Made by a program: the position numbers and the translations under genes
Assembly: GCA_945874105.1 (NCBI GenBank)
Contig: CAMCFJ010000009.1
Location: 16,592 to 80,591 of the forward strand
DNA length: 64,000 nt
Direction of reading: 5' to 3'
DNA from: Candidatus Nitrotoga sp. CP45
GTDB taxonomy: Bacteria; Pseudomonadota; Gammaproteobacteria; Burkholderiales; Gallionellaceae
Shown here: positions 53,337 through 64,000 of the stretch, piece by piece
Layout of the letters: each line of letters begins with the position of its first letter
How positions within the stretch are numbered: the stretch's first letter is position 1
Notes under the pieces: generated by a model
What the model was told of the DNA's origin: nothing
Seen by the model: the letters and a program-made list of their open reading frames with translations, nothing else
The model's database searches: none

Positions 53337-54541
53337 GAAATATAAGCCATCTCACCATACTGGGTTCCACTGGTAGCATAGGGATCAGCACGCTGGATGT
53401 AGTGGCGCGCCACCCTGAGCGCTACCGCATCATGGCGCTCACCGCACAGTGCCAAGACAATATTCTGTTTGAGCAATGCATTCGTTTCACGCCACGCTAT
53501 GCGGTATTGATGGATGAGGGAGCAGCCATGCGTCTGGCGCAGCGTATCGCCGCAGCTGGCTTGGATGTGGAAGTTTTATGCGGTGTCGAGGCGCTGGAGC
53601 GGGTGGCGTCATTGCCGGAGGTGGATACGGTAATGGCGGCCATTGTTGGTGCAGCAGGGTTGCGCCCTACGCTGGCTGCTGCACGCGCAGGCAAGAAAAT
53701 TCTGCTGGCGAACAAGGAAGCTCTGGTAATGGCGGGGCGAGTGTTCATGGACGTGGTACAAAAACACGGTGCCACTTTGTTGCCCATTGATAGTGAGCAT
53801 AACGCCATCTTCCAGGCTTTGCCCCATAATTATTCCCGCCATCACACGGATAGTTTAGCTGCCAGCGGGGTAAGTAAAATATTGCTCACTGCATCCGGCG
53901 GCCCGTTTCTAAATACTACGTTATCTGCATTACAACATGTCACGCCGGAGCAAGCGTGCGCGCACCCTAATTGGATAATGGGACGCAAGATTTCGGTAGA
54001 TTCCGCAACTATGATAAACAAGGGGCTGGAAGTTATTGAGGCACACTGGTTATTCAACGCGCCAGCCGATGCGATTCAGGTAGTGGTTCATCCGCAAAGC
54101 ATTATTCATTCGCTGGTGCAGTATGTTGACGGCTCGGTACTGGCGCAACTGAGCAACCCGGACATGCGCACCCCGATTGCTTATGCGTTGGCCTATCCGG
54201 AACGCATTGAAGCGGGTGTCGAACCGTTGGATCTGCTCAAGGTAGCTACACTCGATTTTGTTGCGCCGGATTTTATACGTTTCCCAGGCTTGGCTCTGGC
54301 CTACCAGGCTTTGCGCGCCGGTGGCACAGCACCTGCCGTGCTGAATGCGGCCAATGAAGTAGCCGTGGCTGCCTTCCTGAACAAACAGATTCCGTTCCTT
54401 GCCATTCCACGTCTGATAGAAGATGTCCTGGCTGACTTGCCGGTAACCACGGTTAACACGCTGGAGGATGTGATAAGCGCGGATGCCGCTGCGCGCGTAG
54501 TGGCAAATGATTTAATGAAAAGTACGATTTGTTTATCATGA
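53333..54541 (+). CDS. dxr: 1-deoxy-D-xylulose 5-phosphate reductoisomerase
   Basis: [59 protein letters not shown]-like. Confidence 0.97.
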   Translation: MRNISHLTILGSTGSIGISTLDVVARHPERYRIMALTAQCQDNILFEQCIRFTPRYAVLMDEGAAMRLAQRIAAAGLDVEVLCGVEALERVASLPEVDTVMAAIVGAAGLRPTLAAARAGKKILLANKEALVMAGRVFMDVVQKHGATLLPIDSEHNAIFQALPHNYSRHHTDSLAASGVSKILLTASGGPFLNTTLSALQHVTPEQACAHPNWIMGRKISVDSATMINKGLEVIEAHWLFNAPADAIQVVVHPQSIIHSLVQYVDGSVLAQLSNPDMRTPIAYALAYPERIEAGVEPLDLLKVATLDFVAPDFIRFPGLALAYQALRAGGTAPAVLNAANEVAVAAFLNKQIPFLAIPRLIEDVLADLPVTTVNTLEDVISADAAARVVANDLMKSTICLS

Positions 54542-55890
54542 TTACACTACTGTCTTTCATTGCCGCAATAGCAATACTCGTAGTGATCCATGAGATGGGC
54601 CACTACTGGGTAGCACGATTGTGTGGTGTGAAGGTGTTGCGTTTTTCAGTCGGTTTCGGCAAGGCAATTTATACCAAACGCTTTGCAAATAGCGAGACAG
54701 ATTGGGTGGTCTCCGCCATTCCTTTAGGCGGTTATGTCAAGATGCTGGATGAGCGTGAAGGTGAAGTGGCAACGCATGAGCTGCATCTTGCATTTAATCG
54801 TCAGCCCGTGCTGCAGCGCATGGCTATCGTGGTGGCGGGGCCGGTGGCCAACCTGTTGCTGGCAATTATCCTGTTCTGGGCATTATTCATCTATGGCGTG
54901 CCTAGCCTTAAACCTGTGCTGGGCGAAGTATTACCGAATACCGCTGCCGCAGCAGCATCCATGCATGCGCAGGAAACCATCGTCAGCATTAATGAACAAG
55001 CCATTCCGAGCTGGGAGCAGGTGAGCTGGGAATTATTGGATATCGTTCTGCAAGGCGCTACCGAAGCTCGCATAGAAGCGCGCACTGCACAAGGAGATAT
55101 AGTCCGGCATGTGCTCGATCTGAAAGCGCTCACCCCTGATAATATGAATGAAGATTTTTTGCACTCTCTCGGTTTGCAACCTTATCAGCCATTGGTGCGC
55201 CCCGTCATCGGGAAGTTGGTAGAAGGCGGGGTTGCCCAACGTGCAGGGTTACGCCCGGACGATAAAATCCTGCGTGTGGATAGCCGGAGCATCGAAGATT
55301 GGAAAGACTTGGTGAAGGCAGTGCGCGGTCATCCGGGACAGCTACTGCAGTTGGAAATTGAACGGAACGGCACGCTTCAGGTTCTTCATCTCACACCTGA
55401 AGCAACCAGTGAAGCGAACATAACGGTAGGCAAGATTGGCGCTGCACCGCACATAGACCGGCGTGAGTTCGACGCCTTGTTGACTACAGTGCATTATGCG
55501 CCGCTTGCAGCATTTGGACATGCCGTGCGTAAAACCTGGGATATTTCCAAGGTGAGTTTGAAGTCGCTGGGCAAAATGGTGGTAGGTGAAATGTCGCTGA
55601 AAAATCTGAGCGGGCCAATTACGATTGCCGATTATGCTGGGCAGTCTGCACAGATGGGTGTGGTCGCATACCTGAGTTTTTTGGCGCTGATCAGTATTAG
55701 TCTCGGGGTGTTGAATTTGTTGCCTATTCCCTTATTAGATGGGGGGCATTTGCTGTATTATATGGTCGAGTTAATTAAGGGCAGTCCGATGTCAGAGAAG
55801 GTTTGGGGAGCAGGGCAAAAAGTTGGAATTGCACTGCTCGTTACTTTGATGGCTCTTGCGTTGTTTAACGATTTTAGTCGCCTGTTTTAG
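54538..55890 (+). CDS. rseP: RIP metalloprotease RseP
   Basis: [30 protein letters not shown] domains, [16 protein letters not shown]. Confidence 0.97.
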   Translation: MITLLSFIAAIAILVVIHEMGHYWVARLCGVKVLRFSVGFGKAIYTKRFANSETDWVVSAIPLGGYVKMLDEREGEVATHELHLAFNRQPVLQRMAIVVAGPVANLLLAIILFWALFIYGVPSLKPVLGEVLPNTAAAAASMHAQETIVSINEQAIPSWEQVSWELLDIVLQGATEARIEARTAQGDIVRHVLDLKALTPDNMNEDFLHSLGLQPYQPLVRPVIGKLVEGGVAQRAGLRPDDKILRVDSRSIEDWKDLVKAVRGHPGQLLQLEIERNGTLQVLHLTPEATSEANITVGKIGAAPHIDRREFDALLTTVHYAPLAAFGHAVRKTWDISKVSLKSLGKMVVGEMSLKNLSGPITIADYAGQSAQMGVVAYLSFLALISISLGVLNLLPIPLLDGGHLLYYMVELIKGSPMSEKVWGAGQKVGIALLVTLMALALFNDFSRLF

Positions 55891-55903
55891 GTTGAAACAA
55901 TAC

Positions 55904-58180
55904 ATGAAATTAAAAAATCTAGTGGGACTTATCCCGCTGCTGTATGCCGCGTCCGCCGTAGCTATCGAACCCTTCGTAGTTAAGGATATTCGTGTAGAAG
56001 GTATACAACGTACTGAGGCAGGCACTGTATTTAGTTATTTACCGGTCAAGGTCGGTGACAAGCTGGATGATGAGCATGCAGCTGCGGCAATCCGTGCACT
56101 GTTCGCCACTGGGTTTTTCAAGGACGTGCGCCTTGAGATGCAACAGGGCGTGTTAATTGTGTTGGTGCACGAGCGTCCGTCCATCGCCAGCATTGAAATT
56201 AACGGAGTGAAGGACATTCCGAAAGATACGCTACAGGACAATCTTAAGTCGGTGGGGCTGGCCGATGGTCGTATTTTCGACAAATCTGCCTTGGACAAAG
56301 CGGAGCAAGAACTCAAGCGTCAGTATGTGGCGCGCGGCAAATATGGGGTAAAAGTCAACACTACTGTCACCGAGTTAGAACGCAACCGCGTCGCCATCAT
56401 CTTTAATGTGGTAGAGGGTGAAACTGCCAAAATCAGGCAAATTAATATTATCGGTAACCAGGCTTTCAGCGAAAAAAAATTAAAGGGCTTGATGCAACTT
56501 GGCACGCCAAACTGGATAAGCTGGTTTACCAAAAATGATCAATACTCCAAGCAAAAACTGTCTGCCGATTTAGAAATTTTGCGTTCACTTTATCTTGATG
56601 CGGGTTATCTGGAGTTTGCCATAGACTCTACCCAGGTTTCCATTACACCGGACAAGGAGAACATTCACATCACCATTAATCTTAGCGAAGGCGCCAAGTA
56701 CACAGTTTCCGATGTTAAGGTATCTGGGCCGGAGAGTATCTTGCCGCATGTAGAGACGCGAAAATTGATTAAAGTACAAACGGGTGATGTGTTTTCTCGC
56801 AAGGAGCTGACCGAGTCCAGCAAGAAAATAGGCGACCGCCTTGGCGAGGATGGTTACGCCTTCGCTAATGTCAATGCGGTACCGGATGTAGATAAAGAAA
56901 AGCACCTGGTCGGGTTCACCTTTGTAGTCGACCCTGGCTCGCGAGCCTATGTACGACACATCGATATTACTGGCAACACTAAAACTCGCGATGTTGTGAT
57001 TCGACGCGAATTTCGTCAGATGGAGGGCGCGTGGTATTCAGCATCTAAAATTAAGACATCCAAACAAAAAGTCGATCGCCTGGACTTTTTTAGTGAGGTC
57101 AATATTGAGACCATCCCGGTGCCTGGTTCAGCCGACCAGGTAGATGTCAGTTTGGCGGTCAAGGAAAAGTCCACTGGGGATTTTTCGATCGGTGCCGGAA
57201 TATCCAGTAACGTTGGGCTGGTGTTTACTGGTTCTGTCACTCAGCGAAATTTGTTTGGTACCGGCAATGTTCTGTCTACACAGGTGAATACCGGCAAGAT
57301 TAATAGAGTATATTCAGTCTCTTATACCAATCCTTATTATACTGATAATGGAATGAGCCGAGGCTTTGATGTATACAAGCGCGACGTGAATTCCACCTTC
57401 ACGGCGGTCAGCCCATACCTGTCATCAACAATTGGTGGAGGCGTGCGTTTTGGCGTACCAATCAGCGACTTTGAAAGTACATCTTATGGTATATCGGCGG
57501 AAAAGACCGAACTGACACTTACCGATGCCAGCTCAATACAAATGAAAGATTACGTTAAGATATTTGGACCTTCCACAAGTAACCTTATAGGCTCGGTGGG
57601 CTGGAATCAGGATAGCCGTGACAGCGCTATTTACACAACGGCGGGGACGGTACAGCGTGCTTTTGTGGAAGTAGCTCTGCCGATCTCCAACCAGCAATTT
57701 TTCAAGCTTACTTATCAGCATCAGTGGTTCTACCCGATCAGTCAAAATGTGGCTCTCATGCTGAATGGCGAAGCGGGAGGTGCGGAAGGCTATGGCGGCA
57801 AGCCGGTGCCATTCTTCAAGAATTTCTATGCTGGTGGGCCAGGTTCGGTGCGTGGTTTCAAGCCGTTTTCTATTGGGCCGAAGGACATTAATAATAGTTC
57901 CTTGGGCGGCACAAGACGCATAGTCGGAAACGCTGAATTACTATTTCCCATGCCTGGAATGAACAAGGATAGATCAGTACGCTTGAGTGCTTTTGTGGAT
58001 GTGGGCGCGGTATTTGGCCTGGGTCTTACAGGGTCCGACAGCTTGCGTTATTCTACTGGTGTCGCCGTTACCTGGGTATCACCGATGGGTCCACTTAAAG
58101 TTAGCTTGGGTGTGCCGCTCAACAAGCAACCCGGTGATAACCTGCAAATGTTCCAGTTCACGTTGGGTTCGTTATTTTAA
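55904..58180 (+). CDS. bamA: Outer membrane protein assembly factor BamA
   Basis: POTRA repeats and C-terminal barrel ending in QMFQFTLGSLF; VRGF motif (GGPGSVRGFKPFS). Confidence 0.97.
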   Translation: MKLKNLVGLIPLLYAASAVAIEPFVVKDIRVEGIQRTEAGTVFSYLPVKVGDKLDDEHAAAAIRALFATGFFKDVRLEMQQGVLIVLVHERPSIASIEINGVKDIPKDTLQDNLKSVGLADGRIFDKSALDKAEQELKRQYVARGKYGVKVNTTVTELERNRVAIIFNVVEGETAKIRQINIIGNQAFSEKKLKGLMQLGTPNWISWFTKNDQYSKQKLSADLEILRSLYLDAGYLEFAIDSTQVSITPDKENIHITINLSEGAKYTVSDVKVSGPESILPHVETRKLIKVQTGDVFSRKELTESSKKIGDRLGEDGYAFANVNAVPDVDKEKHLVGFTFVVDPGSRAYVRHIDITGNTKTRDVVIRREFRQMEGAWYSASKIKTSKQKVDRLDFFSEVNIETIPVPGSADQVDVSLAVKEKSTGDFSIGAGISSNVGLVFTGSVTQRNLFGTGNVLSTQVNTGKINRVYSVSYTNPYYTDNGMSRGFDVYKRDVNSTFTAVSPYLSSTIGGGVRFGVPISDFESTSYGISAEKTELTLTDASSIQMKDYVKIFGPSTSNLIGSVGWNQDSRDSAIYTTAGTVQRAFVEVALPISNQQFFKLTYQHQWFYPISQNVALMLNGEAGGAEGYGGKPVPFFKNFYAGGPGSVRGFKPFSIGPKDINNSSLGGTRRIVGNAELLFPMPGMNKDRSVRLSAFVDVGAVFGLGLTGSDSLRYSTGVAVTWVSPMGPLKVSLGVPLNKQPGDNLQMFQFTLGSLF

Positions 58181-58198
58181 ATTAGGTTAGGAGAAAAA

Positions 58199-58702
58199 AT
58201 GAAAACTTTGAGTATGAAGTTTATGCAGATATTGCTGTTGGTCGGCTGCACTCAAGCATTTGCGGCCGATTTTCGGGTCGGCATAGTGAATACCGAACGC
58301 ATTTTGCGTGAATCTGCACCGGCTGTGAAGGCTGAGAAAAAGATTGAGAAGGAGTTTTCCGGACGTGATCAGGAAATCAAGAAAGTTGTTAAGCAGGCGA
58401 AAGATGTCCAAACACTCATGGAAAAGGAACGTCTGACCCTGTCGGATGCTGAGAAACGTAACAAGGAACGTGAGTTGGCCAATCTCAACATGAATCTGCA
58501 GCGTATGCAGCGCAGTTTCAGCGAAGACTTGAACCTGCGCAAAAATGAGGAAATGTCAGTGGTTCTGGAGCATGCCAACAAGGCCATTCAAGCACTTGCA
58601 GAAAAAGAAAAATATGATTTGATATTACAGGAGGCTGTATACCGCAACCCAAGTATTGATATTACCGAAAAGGTTTTGAAATATATGGCAAATGAAAAAT
58701 AA
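58199..58702 (+). CDS. skp: OmpH/Skp family periplasmic chaperone
   Basis: Signal peptide, FRVGIVNTERILRESAPAVKAEKKIEKEF; follows bamA. Confidence 0.94.
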   Translation: MKTLSMKFMQILLLVGCTQAFAADFRVGIVNTERILRESAPAVKAEKKIEKEFSGRDQEIKKVVKQAKDVQTLMEKERLTLSDAEKRNKERELANLNMNLQRMQRSFSEDLNLRKNEEMSVVLEHANKAIQALAEKEKYDLILQEAVYRNPSIDITEKVLKYMANEK

Positions 58703-59768
58703 GTCCAAGTCCTATTCAAATTGCATGAAGCTGACAGACTTTAGCCTTAAAGAAATCGCAGCACGTTTCGGTGGTTGTTTGCTGGGCGATGCCGAGATAA
58801 CAGTTAATCAAATAGCTACACTGGAAAACGCGCAAGCAGGGCATCTAACTTTTTTGGCAAGTGCAAAGTATCGCCCGCTGCTAGCTGTTACGCGTGCCAG
58901 CGCAATAATTGTAAGCACGGCAGACGCTGAGGCAACATCACTTCCCCGTATCGTATGCGACAACCCTTATGTTTATTTTGCCAAGGTTTCCGCATTCCTG
59001 AATCCTCCAGCTTTGGTTGCGCCGGGCATACACCCCAGCGCCGTGATTGAGGAAGGTGCTCAAATTGATCCAACCGCCTGTATTGGTCCGAATGTAGTAA
59101 TCGGTGCAGATGCCAGGATAGGAGCCGGCTGCACGATCATGGCAGGATGCAGTATCGGTGCCGGGGTATCCATAGGTATTAATTCACGCTTATATCCACG
59201 CGTCGTGGTCTATCACAATTGTGTTTTGGGAAACAGACTGATAGCGCATTCCGGCGTAGTGATTGGCTCGGACGGTTTCGGCATAGCGATGGATGAAGGC
59301 CGCTGGCTGAAAATTCCGCAGATCGGACGCGTAGTCATTGGCGATGATGTGGAGATCGGCGCGAATACCACTATAGATCGTGGCGCGTTGGATGACACCG
59401 TGATTGAGGACGGCGTCAAGTTAGATAATCTGATTCAGATTGCGCACAATGTTCGCATTGGTGCACATACCGCTATTGCCGGATGTGTTGGCATTGCAGG
59501 TAGCGCGATTATCGGGCGCCATTGTCGAATAGGGGGTGGAACCGGTATTTTAGGACATACAGAGATATCGGATCATGTAGAGATTTCTTCTTATACGATG
59601 ATAGGAAAATCTATTCGGGAGCCCGGTACCTATACTGGAATTTTTCCATTCAGTTCGCACAAAGTGTGGCAAAAAAATGCTGCCCAGCTGCGTCACTTGG
59701 ATGAGTTAGCCAACAAGATGAAAATGCTGCAGCAAGAGGTTGCGACTTTAAGAAAGGAACGTTCATGA
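58692..59768 (+). CDS. lpxD: UDP-3-O-(3-hydroxymyristoyl)glucosamine N-acyltransferase
   Basis: LpxD N-domain plus hexapeptide repeats; ATG at 58725 is an alternative start. Confidence 0.96.
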   Translation: MKNKSKSYSNCMKLTDFSLKEIAARFGGCLLGDAEITVNQIATLENAQAGHLTFLASAKYRPLLAVTRASAIIVSTADAEATSLPRIVCDNPYVYFAKVSAFLNPPALVAPGIHPSAVIEEGAQIDPTACIGPNVVIGADARIGAGCTIMAGCSIGAGVSIGINSRLYPRVVVYHNCVLGNRLIAHSGVVIGSDGFGIAMDEGRWLKIPQIGRVVIGDDVEIGANTTIDRGALDDTVIEDGVKLDNLIQIAHNVRIGAHTAIAGCVGIAGSAIIGRHCRIGGGTGILGHTEISDHVEISSYTMIGKSIREPGTYTGIFPFSSHKVWQKNAAQLRHLDELANKMKMLQQEVATLRKERS

Positions 59769-60217
59769 GCACAGATACCCAAATGGACATCCATGAAGTT
59801 TTGGAATACTTGCCGCACCGTTATCCGTTTCTACTAATCGATCGTGTGATGTCATACGAGCCCGGCAAGGATATCGTGGCATTGAAAAATGTTACTATTA
59901 ACGAACCTTTCTTTGGCGGTCATTTTCCGCACCATCCGGTTATGCCCGGTGTGCTGATCGTCGAAGCCATGGCGCAGGCAGCGGCAATCCTGACATTCAA
60001 GACACTGGGTACCAAGCCGGACGATAAATCAATTTATTATTTTGTTGGTATTGATGGAGCGCGTTTCAAAAAGCCAGTGAGCGCGGGCGACCAACTCATG
60101 TTAAAGGTATCGTTCCTACGTAATTCGCGCGGCCTATGGAAATTTTCCGCCACTGCGGAAGTAGATGGACAGGTTGCGGCAGAGGCTGAATTGATGTGTA
60201 CCGTACGGGAATTGTAA
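59765..60217 (+). CDS. fabZ: 3-hydroxyacyl-ACP dehydratase FabZ
   Basis: [14 protein letters not shown]...[21 protein letters not shown]. Confidence 0.97.
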   Translation: MSTDTQMDIHEVLEYLPHRYPFLLIDRVMSYEPGKDIVALKNVTINEPFFGGHFPHHPVMPGVLIVEAMAQAAAILTFKTLGTKPDDKSIYYFVGIDGARFKKPVSAGDQLMLKVSFLRNSRGLWKFSATAEVDGQVAAEAELMCTVREL

Positions 60218-60987
60218 TGCGTCACCCGACGGCTATCATCCACCCAAATGCCAAGCTGGCAGATGACGTTGAGGTGGGCGCGTATTCAATCATCGGCGAG
60301 CATGTCGAGATCGGCGAAAACACACAGATCGGTCCGCATGTAGTGATCGGTGGGCACACCAGCATCGGTCAGCACAACCGCATATTCCAGTTTTGTTCAC
60401 TGGGCGAAATCCCACAAGACAAGAAGTATGCCGGTGAGCCGACGCGTCTGGAAATTGGTGATAACAATACCATTCGCGAATTCTGCACCTTCAATATAGG
60501 CACCTCACAGGATGCTGGCGTGACGCGTGTCGGGAACAATAACTGGATCATGGCTTATGTGCATTTGGCGCATGACTGTCAGGTCGGAAGCCACACTATT
60601 TTTGCCAATAACGCAAGTCTGGCCGGGCATGTCAGGATTGCTGATTATGCAATATTGGGAGGGTTTTCCTTGGTGCACCAGTTCTGTCAAATTGGCATGC
60701 ATGCGATTACTGGAATGGGATCTGTTCTCTTGCAGGATGTTCCGCCTTATGTCACTGCCGCTGGCAACCCTGCTGCACCCCACGGAATTAATTCGGAAGG
60801 CTTGAAGCGGCGTGGTTTTTCAAGTGCAGCGGTGATGGCGATTAAGCGCGCCTATAAGACACTATATAAATCCGGGTTGATGCTGGAGCAGGCAAAAGTT
60901 GCCATTGAAGAACAGGCAGCAGAATATCCAGATCTAAATGCACTGGTTGATTTTCTAGGTCGTTCGCAACGCGGCGTTATTCGTTAA
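60217..60987 (+). CDS. lpxA: UDP-N-acetylglucosamine acyltransferase
   Basis: Hexapeptide repeats, [27 protein letters not shown]. Confidence 0.97.
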   Translation: MRHPTAIIHPNAKLADDVEVGAYSIIGEHVEIGENTQIGPHVVIGGHTSIGQHNRIFQFCSLGEIPQDKKYAGEPTRLEIGDNNTIREFCTFNIGTSQDAGVTRVGNNNWIMAYVHLAHDCQVGSHTIFANNASLAGHVRIADYAILGGFSLVHQFCQIGMHAITGMGSVLLQDVPPYVTAAGNPAAPHGINSEGLKRRGFSSAAVMAIKRAYKTLYKSGLMLEQAKVAIEEQAAEYPDLNALVDFLGRSQRGVIR

Positions 60988-60996
60988 TCTCGTTAT

Positions 60997-62166
60997 ATGA
61001 CAGAGCAAGTAAAAGTGATCGGCATTGTTGCCGGTGAAGCTTCAGGTGATCTGCTCGCCAGTCATATGATGGAAGAGCTGAAACGGGCAGTGCCCGGTGT
61101 GAGATTCATCGGAATCGGTGGGCCCAAGATGCAGGCCGTTGGTATGCAAGTGTTATTCCCGCAGGAAAAACTTGCGGTGTTCGGTTATATCGAGGTGCTG
61201 AAACATTATTTCGAAATAGTGAGTATACGTCGCAAGCTTCGAGCGTATTTCTATGCCCATCCACCAGATTTGTTTATTGGTATTGATGCGCCAGATTTTA
61301 ATTTTGATCTGGAGTTGAAGCTCAAGGAACGTGGCATTCCCACCATACATTATGTGAGTCCATCTATTTGGGCATGGCGCGGCGAACGCATCCACAAGAT
61401 CAAGCGTGCGGTATCGCATATGCTGGCGTTATTTCCTTTTGAACCCCCGTTATATGAAAAAGCAGGCATTCCAGTAACCTATGTCGGGCACCCGCTGGCC
61501 GATATGTTGCCAGAGGAACCTGATCGGGACGCAATGCGCAAGCAGATGCGTTTGCCCACACAAAGCAAAGTGTTCGCCTTTCTGCCGGGAAGCCGCCAGA
61601 GTGAGGTACGAAATCTGGCCGCAACCTTCATTGACACCGCCAGAATTATTTTACAAATACTGCCTGAATCAAACTTTCTTGTACCATTGGCGACCAGTGA
61701 AACGCGTCGAATTTTTGAGGAAATTTTGTGGCAACGCGGGGGACAGGATTTGCCTATCAGGATCCTGTTTGGTCATGCGCACGATGCGGTAATCGCTGCA
61801 GATATTGTGCTGGTTGCATCGGGTACCGCTACGTTGGAAGTCGCGCTACTCAAACGTCCCATGGTTATCACTTACAAGATGCCAGCCTTGTTATATTGGC
61901 TATTGAAGCCCAAGGCATACCAGCCATATTTTGGCCTTCCAAACATACTTTCAGGTAAATTTATAGTGCCGGAGCTGTTGCAGAATGATGCAACACCGGA
62001 GAATCTTGCACAGGTGCTGCTAAATTTTCTTTCAAACAAGCAGGCAGTTGCTGAGCTAGAGGTAATTTTCACCGATATGCATTCCACCCTTAGGCAGGGT
62101 AATGCACATAAGGCGGCGCAAGCTATCCTGCCATATCTGGGCGTGCAAAACGGGGGGGGCAAGTGA
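60997..62166 (+). CDS. lpxB: Lipid-A-disaccharide synthase
   Basis: [16 protein letters not shown]...[14 protein letters not shown]...[17 protein letters not shown]. Confidence 0.97.
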   Translation: MTEQVKVIGIVAGEASGDLLASHMMEELKRAVPGVRFIGIGGPKMQAVGMQVLFPQEKLAVFGYIEVLKHYFEIVSIRRKLRAYFYAHPPDLFIGIDAPDFNFDLELKLKERGIPTIHYVSPSIWAWRGERIHKIKRAVSHMLALFPFEPPLYEKAGIPVTYVGHPLADMLPEEPDRDAMRKQMRLPTQSKVFAFLPGSRQSEVRNLAATFIDTARIILQILPESNFLVPLATSETRRIFEEILWQRGGQDLPIRILFGHAHDAVIAADIVLVASGTATLEVALLKRPMVITYKMPALLYWLLKPKAYQPYFGLPNILSGKFIVPELLQNDATPENLAQVLLNFLSNKQAVAELEVIFTDMHSTLRQGNAHKAAQAILPYLGVQNGGGK

Positions 62167-62747
62167 AAAACCACCTGCTTATCTGTGGAGTGGATGAGGC
62201 CGGGCGCGGCCCGTTAGCCGGGCCAGTCTTTGCCGCTGCGGTAATACTGGACAGCTGCCGGCCAATAGAGGGGCTGGGCGATTCCAAGAAGCTCAGCGAA
62301 AAGCGACGCAATTATCTGGCGTTGGAAATAAAGCAACATGCCTTGGCGTGGGCGATTGCAGAAGCTTCAGTCGAAGAGATTGATTCCATCAATATTTTGC
62401 GTGCCAGCTTGTTGGCTATGCGCCGTGCAATTGATATGCTGCACATCCGACCGCATGAGGTTTTGGTCGACGGCCTGTATTGCCCGGATACGGGACTACC
62501 AAGCCGTGCCATTGTGCGAGGGGATAGCAGTGTTGCGTCCATCTCGGCAGCCTCTATCTTGGCCAAGACCGCGCGTGATGCTGCCATGCTGATACTGCAT
62601 GAGACCTATCCACAATATGGTTTTGCTGCGCACAAGGGCTACCCGACTGAGGCACATCTGGTGGCATTGAGTACGCATGGCGCTTCCGCCGAACACAGAA
62701 AAAGTTTCCGACCCGTACGAGAAGTATTGCAACAGAAGAAGGGTTGA
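62163..62747 (+). CDS. rnhB: Ribonuclease HII
   Basis: [23 protein letters not shown]...[12 protein letters not shown]. Confidence 0.97.
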   Translation: MKNHLLICGVDEAGRGPLAGPVFAAAVILDSCRPIEGLGDSKKLSEKRRNYLALEIKQHALAWAIAEASVEEIDSINILRASLLAMRRAIDMLHIRPHEVLVDGLYCPDTGLPSRAIVRGDSSVASISAASILAKTARDAAMLILHETYPQYGFAAHKGYPTEAHLVALSTHGASAEHRKSFRPVREVLQQKKG

Positions 62748-62789
62748 CGTCAAATCCCGAGCAGCAGTAAGCGCGGCTTCAGGTTTCTT

Positions 62790-62862
62790 TAATCCGGATA
62801 ATCCATTAGGAAATTTAACCAGCCTCACCCTCTGCAAAAGGGGGGCTGAGGGGGATTTTTGT
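62790..62862. repeat. Palindromic G/C-run dispersed repeat, copy 2 (inverted)
   Basis: aatccggataatccattaggaaatttaaccagcctcaccctctgcaaaaggggggctgagggggatttttgtg. Confidence 0.75.
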
Positions 62863-62891
62863 GCCCCCCGCAAATTTCACTGGAGAAAATT

Positions 62892-63260
62892 GTGCAGACA
62901 CCCTTACAAATCACCATTCGCGATGTTGAACATTCAGAGGCGCTGGAAACACGTATTCGCGAAAAGGCGCAAAAACTCGAGGAATTCTTCAAACATATCA
63001 TGTCCTGCCGTGTCGTGGTCGAGGCGCCGCACAGGCATCATCATCAGGGCAAGCAATTTAATGTGCGCATCGACGTTGGTGTACCCGGTAATGAGATTGT
63101 GGTTAACCGCGATCATCACGAAGATGTTTATGTCGCCTTGCGCGATGCCTTTGATGCCGCCAAACGCCAACTGGAGGACTATGTGCGTATAACCCGTGGG
63201 GATATCAAAACTCACGAGCCAAAGCGCTCGGACGAACGCGATAATTCAATTGCAGAGTGA
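62892..63260 (+). CDS. hpf: Ribosome hibernation promoting factor HPF/RaiA family
   Basis: VQTPLQITIRDVEHSEALETRIREKAQKLEEFF...NEIVVNRDHHEDVYVALRDAFDAAKRQLEDYVR. Confidence 0.88.
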   Translation: MQTPLQITIRDVEHSEALETRIREKAQKLEEFFKHIMSCRVVVEAPHRHHHQGKQFNVRIDVGVPGNEIVVNRDHHEDVYVALRDAFDAAKRQLEDYVRITRGDIKTHEPKRSDERDNSIAE

Positions 63261-63307
63261 ATGGATGGGCGGTTCAATCAAATCGTAACGGCAAAAATCA
63301 AAAACCG

Positions 63308-64000
63308 CTACGTTGCTTCTATTTTTCTAACGGGCTGCGCTTCTGCAAATTCAAACGCCTCGTCGATCGCACTCATAAATTCATTGAATTTAAATGGTTT
63401 GGTAAGGTAACGAAAGAACCCTGATTCCAAGGCATTTGCAATATCACGGGGCAGGACATTTGCACTCAGGGCAATGACGGGAATATGTTTCGTTAACGGG
63501 TCACTGCGCAATATTCTCAGAACATCGACACCACTGATGCCCGGCAGATTGATGTCCATCAGGATAACATCCGGCAGATGAGCGAATGCCAGCTCGATAC
63601 CGACATTGCCGTTCATCGCACTCAACATGCTAATATCGGGGCGAGAATTAATAATATGCTCAACCAGCGACAAGGTAGCCGGGTTGTCTTCAATATACAT
63701 CAGGGTGCGCGGTTGAGATTCGTTATAAATTTTTGTTGCATCCGTTACGGATTCGTTGCGAACCTCTGCAAGCCGTAACTTATCAACCATAGCCAGTTCA
63801 AACCAGAACTCACTTCCCACGCCTACAGTGCTTTCCACACCGATAGTGCCGCCCATCTGTTCTATTAGTTTCTTGGCTACTACCAGACCGATGCCAGTCC
63901 CTTCGACTGCATTGGATTTTTGCCCGAGACGATTAAATGGCTGGAATAGTTGCGCAAGTTTTTCCGGGGGTAATCCCTCGCCGGTATCCTTGATGCTGAT
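63308..64000 (-). CDS. Hybrid sensor histidine kinase/response regulator (partial, continues beyond window)
   Basis: HATPase end (IGVESTVGVGSEFWFEL) plus receiver domain (MYIEDNPATLSLVEHII...PDVILMDINLPGISGVDVLRILR...VIALSANV). Confidence 0.92.
   Translation of the reverse strand: MSIKDTGEGLPPEKLAQLFQPFNRLGQKSNAVEGTGIGLVVAKKLIEQMGGTIGVESTVGVGSEFWFELAMVDKLRLAEVRNESVTDATKIYNESQPRTLMYIEDNPATLSLVEHIINSRPDISMLSAMNGNVGIELAFAHLPDVILMDINLPGISGVDVLRILRSDPLTKHIPVIALSANVLPRDIANALESGFFRYLTKPFKFNEFMSAIDEAFEFAEAQPVRKIEAT

Overview
This 64 kb window is a betaproteobacterial chromosome segment. The gene set looks like Nitrosomonadales/Gallionellaceae, but that is inference from gene content only. Most of it is conserved core: rnr-rlmB, rep helicase, recQ, ppsA, nnrD, purL, surE-pcm-nlpD, rimO, a PpiC/BolA/YciI/YciB/msrB/PhoH/bcp block, rpsB-tsf-pyrH-frr-uppS-cdsA-dxr-rseP-bamA-ompH-lpxD-fabZ-lpxA-lpxB-rnhB, hpf, and a partial hybrid histidine kinase. 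The most unusual part is 6.6-24.4 kb. (1) A tRNA-Pro(GGG) gene is the integration site of a tandem integrative element. The 45 bp tRNA 3' end occurs three times (6626, 16048, 17808). Element A (~9.4 kb) carries a tyrosine recombinase, an excisionase-like HTH, a Rep_trans-like replication protein with a 69 bp palindrome inside its gene, a single-chain type IIG restriction-modification enzyme and an overlapping AlbA_2/HATPase gene. (2) Element B (1,760 bp) has no integrase, is bounded by 112 bp repeats differing at 5 positions, and carries two ORFs each followed by an inverted-repeat (attC-like) structure. (3) Just inside the element A attR are two tandem hairpin pairs whose stems show compensatory substitutions. 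(4) Outside the element lies a Fic protein gene whose stop overlaps that of a convergent small ORF carrying an SSTAIEG (SxxxEG) Fic-inhibitory motif. (5) An asparagine-synthetase-like and acyltransferase-like pair has no recognisable biosynthetic partners. Two dispersed MITE-like repeats, an IHF/HU remnant, a missed 47 aa ORF and a surE-pcm-nlpD block lacking rpoS are also reported. All family assignments come from motif recognition by eye; no searches were run.
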